From Zygnema cylindricum (lineage: Eukaryota > Streptophyta > Zygnematophyceae > Zygnematales > Zygnemataceae): a DNA stretch of 64,000 nucleotides. Each line of letters begins with the position of its first letter. The first letter of the stretch is position 1. Location: positions 587,954 through 651,953 of the forward strand of contig JBBHKE010001973.1 in NCBI GenBank assembly GCA_037447655.1, given 5' to 3'. The position numbers and the translations under genes are program-made. Positions 31,179 through 41,599 of this stretch are shown piece by piece. Below the pieces are notes generated by a model. The model ran no database searches. It was not told where the DNA came from and saw nothing but the letters and a program-made list of their open reading frames with translations.

Positions 31179-31760
31179 CAGCCGGGGGGAGGACCGCCGG
31201 AGGCCCCCCCGCCGACCGACCGAGCCAGCCGGCCGGCCAGACAGACCGACCGACCGACCGACCGACCGACCGACCGACAGGCGGAGAGCAGCAGGCGGAA
31301 ACGGGAAGGATCAGGAAGGGAAAAGGGGGAAAGGGGGGGAAAGGGGGGGGGAAGGGGGGGAAAGGGGGGGGGGAGGGAGGGAATAGGGGTAGGAGCTGTA
31401 GGGACAGACGACGGAAGGAAAGAGGGAACGGGGGCGGGGTGGGAGGAGGGAAGGGTAGAGAGAAGGCATAGAAAGACAGGGAGAGAAAAGATCTCCTTCC
31501 ATCCTCTTTGTCCACGTCAGCACCACGCTTTCCTCCTGCAGTCGCGTCATCGTGATTTCTGTCGTTCCGTACAGTTGTCTGCATTTTTCGAATTTGTCGT
31601 ATCTGTGACTTCTCTTCCATCTTGTGCATTTGTCGTTTTTCTGACATCTCTCGAACCGTACGCATCCCGGGGAGTAGTTCTTGTCGTTAGTGTCCTCTCC
31701 TGGCCCATCCCTCCACCCCTCACATTCCTTCCACGCCACTGTAGGGTCTTCAGAAATTTC

Positions 31761-31761
31761 C

Positions 31762-31831
<70 letters not shown>

Positions 31832-31848
31832 AAGGCTTCGGTTTCCGC

Positions 31849-31891
<43 letters not shown>

Positions 31892-31975
31892 AAGGCTTCG
31901 GTTTCCGCCCAGAGAGAGAGAGAGAGAGAGAGAGAGGCATCGTCATCGGTGTCAATTTCCGCTTGAGAGGGAGAA
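31761..31975. repeat. GA microsatellite with an embedded duplicated spacer
   Basis: (GA)n runs separated twice by the identical spacer AGAAAGGCTTCGGTTTCCGC (about 31827 and 31887). This is typical of plant 5' leaders or promoters. It lies just before the low-complexity frame at 32008. Confidence 0.8.
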
Positions 31976-32007
31976 AGAGAGGGAGAGAGAGGGAGAGGCA
32001 GCGGCCC

Positions 32008-32451
32008 ATGATGCTGCAGGAGGCGGGCAGTCTGATGGGGGGAGGGGGGGGCGTGGGAAGCGTCGCTCTCAGCACCCCCCTCAGTCCCACGCTTCCCTCG
32101 GATAGGGAGTACAAGGACCGTACGGACTACGCCAAGGACTCCTCTCCCTTCCTTCCCTCCCGCGACCGACCCCTCCCTCACCGCCTCCCCCTCCACCCCC
32201 ACGCCTATCCCCACCACCCCTCCCACCTCACCTCCTCCTCCCTCATGCCCTTCCCCTCTCGCGAGAGAGACAGAGAGAGAGAGGCCTCCATGACCGTACA
32301 GGACCTCCCTCCCCCCGAAACCCTCCCTCCCACCCACTCCCTCACCCGCCCCCTCTCTCCGCCCCCCCCATCTGGACCTTCACCTCCCCCCTCGAGACCC
32401 CCTGACCCCATTACCCACAAGTACCATGAGACGCCCCCCTCCGTCCATTGA
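32008..32451 (+). CDS. Candidate N-terminal exon upstream of TOC1 (uncertain)
   Basis: Open frame from tandem ATGs (32008, 32011): MLQEAGSLMGGGGGVGSV, LSTPLSPTLPSDREYKDR, then a Pro/His/Ser/Arg-rich stretch to a TGA at 32449-32451. Beyond the stop the same frame stays protein-like to about 32692 (RQYPKDLKPVLRIRQLLTL, DSVQILVGPESRSGRRR). A GT at 32693 would join it in phase to the exon at 33229. That path has two in-frame TGA codons (32449 and 32686), so it cannot be the coding path as written. It may be leader sequence, a sequencing error, or a decayed exon. Confidence 0.3.
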   Translation: MMLQEAGSLMGGGGGVGSVALSTPLSPTLPSDREYKDRTDYAKDSSPFLPSRDRPLPHRLPLHPHAYPHHPSHLTSSSLMPFPSRERDREREASMTVQDLPPPETLPPTHSLTRPLSPPPPSGPSPPPSRPPDPITHKYHETPPSVH

Positions 32452-33228
32452 CCACTCCATTCAAACCATTACCTCAGCATCCCCTCCTCAATTCCCCCCC
32501 TGTCCGACCGCCAATACCCCAAGGACCTAAAGCCAGTCCTCCGGATCCGGCAGCTGTTGACGCTCGGAGTCCTGGCCTGGGCCGATTCCGTACAGATCCT
32601 GGTCGGACCAGAGAGCCGTTCGGGGCGACGGCGATTCCATGGACTGGTGCTCGAGGAAACCTTGAATGGCTGGATCTTTCAGGACTGAAAAGGTGGAGGA
32701 AGGAGGGAGGGAGGAAGTGATAGGAGGAAGGGGGAGGAAGGAGGGACTGGGGGGGATGGAACAAGGATGGATAGCAGGGGAAATGGGGGAAAGGGGGGGG
32801 GGGGTGGTTAAGAAGGGGGAGGTAAGAAGGGGGGGAGGGTAAATGCGGGAACTAAAGAATGACTTTCTCTTTCTATCTCTCTCTCACTTTCTACCTCTCT
32901 CTCCATCTAATTTTACACCTTGTGGGCTGCATTCGAACTGAAATCATCTCATCTTCCATCTCACTGCTTTGCATGCAAAATGCGACTGTCCGTACGACAC
33001 GCATTTTATATCTTTTGATATTTTGAGTTCAAATTGAGATATTCCTATTTTATATCTTCACGATTCGCTTTTGAAATCACATTTATTTTTTTCTTTCTTT
33101 GTTTTTTCTGTGCTTCACATCCATCCCACATCATATCTTAACGCTTGGCATCCAAAATGAGATTTTTTCGTTCGTTTTTTTATGAAGCTTGTCAAATTTT
33201 ATGTTTACATTTTGCGGTACATTTGCAG

Positions 33229-33789
33229 TGACTCCGGTGGAGAACGCGAGACAGGCCCTTGAAGTCCTCCGGTCCGGAGGCCCTCCGGTGGACCTGATTC
33301 TGGCAGAAGTGGAGCTTCCGAATGGGAAGGGATACAAAATGTTGAAACACATAATGAAGGAGGAGAGGTTGAAGGATATTCCGGTCGTCAGTAAGCTGCT
33401 TTTGCCTCCTCATTTGTGACTTTCCATCCAATAGAAAGGTTGATTTACCGTGCGTATTTTTTCAAATAGGAGGAATGCTTTTTACTTTTCTCTTTCTTTT
33501 CTTGGAAACTTTGTGGCTCGTTTTCAGACTTTTGTGGTATCATTTGGGTTTTGAGAATCTTTTCTTCGTTTTTGAAAAGATTTGGATTGTTGGACTCTTT
33601 AGGGTTTCGGTTATTTTTTGGGTTTTTGGACTCTTGTGGGTTTTCAGAATCTTTGGAGTTTCTCGTTTGCATTCCGTCAGGGTTAGGGTTTTTGTCTTTC
33701 TTTAGATTTTGACATTTGTTTTTCACCGACTTTCAGTTTTATCGATGGTGGCTGAGACCTTCTTTTTCTGGGCTTCATCTCTATTTGGG

Positions 33790-33822
<33 letters not shown>

Positions 33823-36800
33823 CCTCTTTCTCTCTATCCCTCTCTCTCCCACTCTTTCTCCTCTCTCTCTCCCTCTCTCTCCCCTTCTTTCTCCTCTCTC
33901 CCCCTCTTTCTCCTCTCTCTCTCCCTCTCTCTCTCCCCCCTCCCTCCCTCTCTATCTACAGTGATGTCCCCTCGAGATGAAATGGCGGTAGTGGTGAAGT
34001 GCCTGCGTCTGGGCGCCGCCGACTACTTGGTGAAGCCGCTGCGGACCAACGAGCTGCTCAACCTGTGGACGCACATGTGGAGGAGGAGACGAGCGGTAAG
34101 GGGGAGACTGGATTTAAACTAATAACGTCGGTGTTTGGGTTTTGTAGTGGCTTGGTTACGCTTCTTGCTGTTGATAGGATTTGGTGTAATTTTGTCCGAC
34201 AGTTTGCTTTTTTTTTGTTTTTTAAAGGAATTAACTTTTGCTGGCTTTTCTGTATTTGGTCTTTCACAAAAAGTGAACTTTTTGGGAAAGGTTCTGATGG
34301 ATTCAGAGGATAGCAAGGCGGAGATTAGGGAAAGTATCTTCATTTGTTGATTTCCCTAAGCATAATAAGCCTATCTGCCGGTTTGGGCTTTCTTACTCGA
34401 TCTTTCTCTTACCATCTTACAATATTTTTTCGCACATTTTGAAGCATGTTAATGGCAATGATTTTGCTAAAGGTTTTATCTTTCCTAAGGGCCTTTGAAA
34501 AGTTGTTAAGGGTGTTTTGGAGTGTTTTTAAGGTTTCTGTCACTGGTTCTCAATCAACGTCCTGTGCTATATTTTTGAAAGTCCCCATCAATTTTAAATA
34601 CTCCACTGAAAGATAGATCTTTACTGGATTTTGCTGTTCACTTTTATGTAGACTGTAAATGTTTGTTGTCCTTTCTTGTGACTTCCACTACACTCTATTT
34701 ACGGTCAATCGATTTACACTGCCCATCGCTATGAGTGATAAACATTTCCTGGGACTCGAAAAAAAAGCAGTTCAATTTGCGGTCTACCGTGGGTTTTTTT
34801 TTTTTTTCTTTCTCAATCAATCAAAAGATAATGGACTTACCTTTCGATTGTGTTGTCACTTGGGAAAACCGGTAAATTGTGTGACATTGTCTAACACTTA
34901 ATAGCGACAGGCAGTATGACTCTTAGGCGGTTTTTGTCTTCAGTTTGTTTGTGGCTGTTCACATATTTATTTTCAAACTTTTATTAAAAGAAAGTGAGGT
35001 GTTTTAAACGCAGGCTGGGTTTTCAGAGAGGCATCGGATGAACGGATTAAATATGAACGACCCTCCTGTCGATGGTCTTCTTCAGGACCCGAGCGAGTCG
35101 AATACAAACAGTACAGATTTATTCTCCGATGATACGGACGAAAAGAAGAAGACGGAACCGTCGACAAGCATTTTGGAGGTTGGCAGCGGAGACGATGGAA
35201 AAGAAGACGTTCCGGTAGGTTTTTCTTACAGGGAATATTGGAGGATATAGGGATTAGGTTGATAGGTATTAGGTATAAGTAATACTCTATGTTTTCTTTC
35301 ACTCTATTACATTGTTTTTTTCCAGGCTGAAATTGCAATTACTTCTGCCTGACTGTCTTTCGATTTATTTCGATGTATGTTGTTTCCTGACTACCCGGAG
35401 ACTTGTTGCTTTAAGTCTGTTTAAGTCTTTTTGTGGAAGACTTGTAAGTTTTGTGAGTTGTTATTACAAAACTGGTGGATTTTTTTAGTTATGTTTTCCA
35501 CTCAAATCAGCTTTTCATCCAAAGACCAGAAGAAAAATAAGATAGGAAGGTAAAAAGCTCACCTTTCCATCGCAACCATCAGTTTAATAATTTTGTCAAT
35601 ATTTCCACCTCAAGACCGAAAGAAAAAGAAGATAGGAAGGTAAAAAGCTCACCTTTCCATCGCAACCATCGGTTAAATAATTTTGTCAATATTTCCACCT
35701 TTCTTATTATTTGAACCTTGTCTTCCTGTTTATATATGGGCAGCGCTCGCCTGTATTGGAGCTTTCTCTCAAGCTTTCAGCCGACGCATCTCATTTACGG
35801 GCTTCAGTGGATGTGGAAAGGAAGGGCTGGGAGGAGTGGAGGACCTCACCTGAGAAACCTGACAAGCGCCAAGGTGGGAACAATTCTATTAGAGGTTTTT
35901 TTTATTTGGGTTTGATTTGATTTATTTTGTTTTATTTTTTCTGGGCATGTGATAGATTGGTATATTGCCCATCGCTATTGCCGTTGAACAATTTTTGGGC
36001 ACAAAACCATGTTTGGATTTATTTTCATCCGTTTTTTTTTTAAGTTGAGCAATCGAAAGGTAAGGCAAGTATTTTCGGATTGCTTGCCTCGAAAAGAAAA
36101 TCCAACAGCTAAACATAAAGTTTAATGCTGTCAGAAAAATGTTTAACACTAATAGCGTGTGTTGTTTGACTTGTTTTAAATGAGATTAATTATTTCTGTT
36201 TTATTTCTTTTGGATGAGGACATCCGATAGCTTGGTAGCCTCCCATGTCATCACTCCTATTCTGGTGTTTTGTTTGGAAAATTAGTTTGTTTTTCTTTTT
36301 GGGTTTTATGGGTCAATGCTAGAATATAGGTAATACACCGATGCTTTAGTGTTATTTGTAATTTATGACCATTTCTCGCACTTTTTCTTTTTTTTCGTGG
36401 AAGTCGACTTCCCGCAAGGATCTTTTCAGAATGTTCTATTTTTTATTTTTATTTAGGGCAAGTCAAGAATTCGAGATCTGCAGAAAGTCCTAATAAATCA
36501 CAGAGGAAGATAGAAATTGAGAAGCGAGTCAGTGGTCGTCAATTTGCATATTTTAGCATTTTTTTCATCCAATTGTTGGATAGAAAGGTTATATCTAACA
36601 TGTTATGTAAATTGAACTCGTGTTTTTGCAGATAAATGTTCTCCACCATTGAAACACAACGAATTGCGAATAGGACATTCGTCGGCGTTTATAAATTTTA
36701 GCGATGCGAATCAAAGGAGAGATATAAGGCAACCTGCGTCCATTGGCTTGAAATTAGGAAAAGACGATAATTTGCAAAATCAAGGACCGGCTGTCCTTTG

Positions 36801-38181
36801 TAGCTCTCTGAAACAACACAACGGGTCTCCTTTGAGGACTGTTATGAGAGAACAGGATGCAAATTCGAAGAGGTTAAGTAGTCCTTTGCAGAATTCTCAT
36901 CGATCTCACCATAACGACCGAATGAATGACCATCTCTCCCTCTCTACCACTTTGACAGAGGAACAGTTGTCTCTCGCTACCACTCCCAGGGATTACGTTT
37001 TGAGACATTGGGAAGGCCCTTCCTCTAATTCATCGGCAAGTAGAGGTCACCAGACGAGTTCCGGACTCACAAATCTCACAAATCCTGTTTCCGACAGTTT
37101 AAATCGCGACAGTTTTGGTCGAGAAAATTCACGCGAGGGTTATATAAGAGCTGTATACGCCTCAGATGGTAATAATGCCGGAGGAAGCTACAGAAGTGGA
37201 GATTTATACGGAAGAGACCATGCAAATAGAGAAAGTTTACCGCGGGATGTTTATGTAAGAGAGGGAGGAATGGCTCAAGACGGAGGAGCTTGCGAAGCTT
37301 TTTCTCCGAGAGACGTGAGTCACGAACCGGTTTTTAGTGACGGGAGCCGAGAAAGTTTTCCCAGAGAAGGGTACGGTAGGGAAGTTTTCGGTAGGACGAG
37401 CCCAAGGTGGAACAGTAGAGGTTTACCGGTGGAGCCTGTGAGGTCAAGCTTCCCTCCTAATCACCAATTCACACTCATGAAACTTTGTATACCTCCAGAT
37501 GCTCATCCCGAAATGGGGGCCATGTTGCCTCCCTCCATCCCCCATCATATGCCTCATCCTCACATCTCGTCCTCCGTCTCTCATCTTCCCGCCGGTCTAC
37601 AACCGATTACCGGTCTCCCTCCCTCCCTCCTTCCCGGTACTATTGTACAGTCTGCGATCGCTCCCATGTATCATCCACATGTTATGTCCTCTGAAAGCCC
37701 TATTGTGATGCCTCCCCCGGGTATTGTTTCTCACCCTCTCTCGGCCGGGCACGGTCACCCCACCGGGCATTTTCCCTTTTACTCGACTCCTTTAGGTCGA
37801 GGACCTTCTCACCTTCCTCCTCCTCCTCATATGTTAGCTCCTCCTGCCCCTCCCTGGCCCACCATGCAAGTGCCCGTGAGTGAGAGGAAACTGGAGTTGG
37901 CAGAAAGGAGGGAAGCCGCACTAAATAAGTTTCGTCAGAAGAGAAAAGATCGTTGTTTTGAAAAGAAAATTCGATACGTTAGTCGGAAAAGGTTGGCCGA
38001 ACAACGGCCGAGAAACAGAGGACAGTTTGTGAAACAGAACAATAGGGGAACGAAGGAGGGAGACGACGAGGACGAGTACGACGATGACGAGGAGTTTGAA
38101 GAGGAAATCGAAGGACAGAATAACGAGGAGTTGTCATCACCGGACGAGGAGGAGAATTCGTCAGGACAGGGGTTGAGATAG
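33229..38181 (+). CDS. TOC1: TOC1/PRR1-type pseudo-response regulator (5' end not found)
   Basis: Circadian clock transcriptional repressor acting in the nucleus. Exons that join in one frame: 33229-33390, 33962-34095, 35014-35214, 35744-35873, 36457-36534, 36632-38181 (2,255 nt, 750 codons plus stop; the 36534 donor has an in-frame alternative 3 nt earlier). Pseudo-receiver: [77 protein letters not shown]. The TOC1-specific [15 protein letters not shown] block and [10 protein letters not shown] follow. The C-terminal CCT domain is [19 protein letters not shown] with [17 protein letters not shown], followed by a long Asp/Glu tail as in Arabidopsis TOC1. The RYV.RKRLAE form and the acidic tail separate it from PRR3/5/7/9. 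The exon for the first half of the receiver (the VRILLCDND region of TOC1) was not found. The middle region is long and Arg/Glu-rich. Expected partners (TPL, CCA1/LHY promoters) are family knowledge. Confidence 0.9.
33790..33950. repeat. CT-rich tract in TOC1 intron
   Basis: (CTCTCT)n and CCCTCT variants running to within about 10 bp of the acceptor at 33961. It may serve as an extended polypyrimidine tract. Confidence 0.7.
34715..34916. repeat. MITE5 copy in TOC1 intron (202 bp)
   Basis: Ends TACACTGCCCATCGCTATGA and, reverse-complemented, TACTGCCTGTCGCTATTAAG. The same family occurs in another TOC1 intron (35961) and in a DDM1 intron (51035). TA probably is the target duplication. Confidence 0.7.
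35523..35700. repeat. Tandem duplication (about 89 bp x2) in TOC1 intron
   Basis: Two adjacent, nearly identical copies of a segment containing GATAGGAAGGTAAAAAGCTC and CCATCGCAACCATC, ending just before the exon at 35744. Confidence 0.85.
35961..36163. repeat. MITE5 copy in TOC1 intron, degraded right end
   Basis: Left end TATATTGCCCATCGCTATTG. The interior shares the ATTTTTGGGCACAAAA / TTTTTGGGTCAAAAAAC type segment with the 51035 copy. The right end keeps only TTTAACACTAATAGCG. Confidence 0.6.
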
Positions 38182-40009
38182 TAGTCTTATGAAACTTCTC
38201 ACTCCCAAAAAAGGAAAATACCGACTCGTCTTGGAAGGGAAGTATCGGTAAGCTTGGTAAAATCGCAAATTTATTCGTTTTGTCGATTGGGTCCATTGAT
38301 ATCCATGCATACCCATGAATAGAGTGCCTAAATGAACGAATCCCTGTAAAGTGTTTTGAAACGCCGTAAGGCTACATGATATAGTGGGTATTCTTGTGCC
38401 GAACAAAAACAAAAGGAGTAATGGGAGAGAACAAAACAGCTGAAATTCTTTTTTAAGGTTTAAAGGCGGATGGTTAGGAGTCCTCTAATGGAGGAACTTT
38501 ATGAAGGGAAAAAACTAACGGGTGTCGTTGCATTTTTTGCCTTTGGAGGCGAAAGTTGTCCTTCTTCATATTGTAGACCGCCAGTACCATGATATTATTC
38601 ATTTTTAAAAGGGGTATAGGAGTGTAAAATCGAGTTGTCGAGAGCCGCTTACGCCATTTGCCTTTTTCAGCCTTTAAGCCTGTTTTTTTTAAGACTTACA
38701 TGGGGACAGGGTCTTTTAAAACCCTATAAAACCCTAAAACGCCCAAAGTCTGGTTGGTTTGAACCGAAGCGGGAATATTGAATAGCTGTTGTGTGGGTAA
38801 AATGGGCGGTGAAACTTTTATTTTTTAGGTCCAAATGTCTCCAATATCGAGACTGCTGCGGTACATGACAATACAGTTAACTATATCAATTTCAGTGTGC
38901 ATTTTTTTCCTTTCTTTGCTTTTTTCCTCTCTTTTCTTAGACTTCCGAGCTTGCATCATTTCAAAGAGTCGGAGGAGAGTGACGGGTGTATGGCGGCGGG
39001 GTGATATTATTATTCAACTTCTTGGAGTCTTCGTTTCCAGGAGTTATTTCAGTTTCAAAACATGTCGGTGGTTTCGATGCAGATGAAATGTGGGTATGAT
39101 TTTTTTCATTATTTTTTTGGATGGGGAGAGCTTCATTCATGTGCAGTTGTTGTTTGTACCTGTTCTACAAAATGATATGGTCTGTTTTGTGTTGAAGGTT
39201 CTTCTAGATATTTTTTTGTGGTGGGTTGCATTTGTTTTTTGAATGTGTGAAAACCCATGGGAAATTCTATGTGTATTATGTGGCTTAGACACTGATTAGG
39301 TGCCACCACATTCGGTGTTTCCACTTGTTTTTGCACATTGAACTGTGATTTTTATGGAAGTGGTTGGGAACTCTTGTATTTTGATGTTAGGAAGGCTTTA
39401 TATTCTGTTACAAGTTCTGTTCTTGTTTAAAAAGACCAAGTATTGATGAATAATTTTTGAGTTTCAGTTTTTAAATTTACTGCATATGACAGTGATTAAC
39501 ATTTGTTACTAAACGACGATGCTTACACTGTATCCTGAGATTTTACTATTTAGGACTTCTTTTAGTTTAAAAGAAATATTTTTATCTGGGACATGCACTG
39601 ACTATCGCTATCAGTGTGGAATATTAAATTTGTTCAACTTTATCGGAAAATTACTCAATGTCATTTTTAAATCAATCATCGAGACCGTAACTTTTCGAAA
39701 ATAAAAATCTGGCGAAAGTAAAGATGAAAAATGTCTAATTGCTTGAAACATGTCCAATCCTATTAGAAACAGATCATCTCCGCGAAGCAAATTTTTGAAT
39801 AACCATGGGTGTTCCTCCCGTTTTGCCCCCCTTTTCCTCCCCTAAAATCTTTTGCTGTGGTAGATCTATTATGCATGATTCTTTGTAGAGTGATTGTATA
39901 GGGTTTATTCTACCCATTTGTGTTTTGTGCTACAATCACTGCATTTGGCACTGTCTAAAAGCTGTTGTTAAGGTGGTTTTTGGGTGCTTCTAGTTTGAGT
40001 TTTTGCTAA
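38182..40009. other. TOC1 3' flank and intergenic DNA
   Basis: The first few hundred bases are presumably the TOC1 3' UTR. No unique poly(A) signal stands out. The rest is T-rich with no recognised gene. CTATCGCTATCAGTGTGG at about 39601 vaguely recalls the MITE5 end, without a partner. Confidence 0.4.
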
Positions 40010-40410
40010 GGCATCAGCCTCCATAGCTGCAAAAGCTGCTTCAGAACAACAGGTTGCGGACTCGCTCTCAAGGATACCAGTCTTCGACGGCACTGAGTAC
40101 ATCATAGGGTGGAGCTTTGCTTCATCACCATTGGCCTCATTGGTGTGGCGGATGGATCACTGTTGGAGTCAGGTGCCACATGGAGGAAGAAGAATGCCCA
40201 GTGTCTGCACACCATCAAGACGTTGACCCCAAGGAGCTTGAAATGGCATATATTTAGATGAAGAATGCTTCGGATATTTTGATTTCACTGAAAGACATGT
40301 TTGTGAAAACAGACATGCAACATCAAATGATAACAGCTGCCAAAATTTGGGATTACCAGTGTTCGAGAGGTACTATGGCCGAATATTGTAATGGCTTCAG
40401 GTAGTTAATA
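40010..40410 (+). pseudogene. Decayed Copia gag fragment
   Basis: Pieces of Copia Gag in several frames: SRIPVFDGTEYI near 40065-40100, then MKNASDILISLKDMFVKTD and MITAAKIWDYQCSRGTMAEY near 40255-40400. It is probably the 5' part of the same dead element whose protease and integrase lie at 44.7-45.7 kb, split by the insertions in between. Confidence 0.65.
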
Positions 40411-40540
40411 GTAGACGATGCTTGCTCAGAAGGCAATTTACCAAAATAACGGCAAGCATTATTACTACTGTGAGGCTTATTTGATGAGTAAAAAAGTGCC
40501 CCAGAGAAACCACAACAATTAGCTCGGACAGATTGGAACC

Positions 40541-40743
40541 TACACCGTGAATCGTTATTAGCCTTATGTACTCTATATCCGCACCCCAAAATTTTGACAT
40601 TGATACCTTAAATAGAATAAATTACACTATTGAAGGACGTGGACCATAATCTGCCGCGTCTCCTGGCACCAAATTAGAATGAATGACGCTAACTTTTTCT
40701 TTACACAAATAATTTCTATACGCTAATAACGATTCAAGGTGTA
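40541..40743 (-). repeat. MITE2 copy (203 bp)
   Basis: Perfectly placed ends TACACCGTGAATCGTTATTA and (reverse-complemented) TACACCTTGAATCGTTATTA. The interior is homologous, inverted, to the 203-bp copy at 59159 (shared CCAAAATTTTGACATT and GGACGTGGACCATAAT). Confidence 0.85.
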
Positions 40744-40757
40744 GCTTCAACTATTCG

Positions 40758-41304
40758 TACACCTCAAACCGTTATTAGAGTATATAACTCTAATTTGGGT
40801 TCCTAAAATTTTGGTTTTTTTATTTAAACAGTATACATGAATTTATTTTTTCCTTTACATTAATGACGGTATAGTACAAAATAGCGTAAATAACGAAAGT
40901 ACAATAAGATCTAAATAGTGTGGAATACGGTCAATGTCAGACCGTACATAAATGTACCTTTTCAAGGAAAAATTTACAAAAATCAAATCAGATGCGCACG
41001 CATAGGAACGTGCACTCAAAAAACGGGATTCAATCTGGTCGCATGACTGTCGTAAATTAGTCTGACATGTACAGGAATTTAAATTTCGCGACAGCGTAAG
41101 ATTTCTAATATTTTGTACAGATACATATATTAATGTATACAACTATACAGCGATTATTCCTTTTTTTGCAACTCCCAAATTAGCATTAACGCCAAAATTA
41201 GAATACACCTTTAAAAAAAAAAATCAAATTCCTAATTAGCAATAATAACGATATTTTTTTCTCAACACTAATTAAACTTTGCACTAATGATGATTCGCGG
41301 TGTA
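40758..41304 (-). repeat. MITE3 copy (547 bp)
   Basis: Ends TACACCTCAAACCGTTATTA and (reverse-complemented) TACACCGCGAATCATCATTA. The interior is homologous, inverted, to 60914-61442. A 95-codon minus-strand frame is open (40855-41142) but is broken in the other copy. Confidence 0.75.
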
Positions 41305-41599
41305 CTGGATGAGGAAAACAACCGGTAGGTAAAAAAGAGTAATAAATCAGTTGAAGCTTTCAATAGCCAATTTCAAAGAAAAGCGCAAACTAATCGAAAC
41401 AGTCTAGAATAATTATTTTCATCTAGGGACTAAAATTTGGTACCATTGTAATGAAAAACAACATGGATATAGGTATTGTCCCCAGTACAAAAAGACATGC
41501 GAAAGTAAAATCATCTCATCCAAGATTTCTTCCACAACACTCCCGTCCGGACCTACGAGCAAAGATTGGGCATTTGTACGCGATTTAGACGTGCTGGGA

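Larger units (their letters stand above)
30452..31385. repeat. Diverged tandem duplication in the GC-rich TOC1 5' region
   Basis: Unit a (about 30452-30940) and unit b (about 30941-31385) share, in order, a GGAATAGGAAA-type start, GCACGCGAGCCCGCTA, CCGACC, a CTCTCTTGTCCATGGATGCC block, CGGCGCATGGCGGCTGCCGC, CCCGCGCGAG and GGCGGAGAGCAGCAGGC, and end in G-rich sequence. Unit a additionally carries a (GTACA)n run at about 30500-30528. It sits about 1 kb before the TOC1 low-complexity exon candidate. Confidence 0.7.

Noticed and set aside
31575-32337. Arg/Glu and Ser/Leu repeat proteins on both strands over the GA microsatellite
   Set aside because: Encoded by (GA)n, open in several frames, no conserved sequence.
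40855-41142. 95-codon minus-strand gene in the MITE3 copy
   Set aside because: The homologous frame in the other MITE3 copy (60914-61442) contains stops, so there is no evidence for coding.
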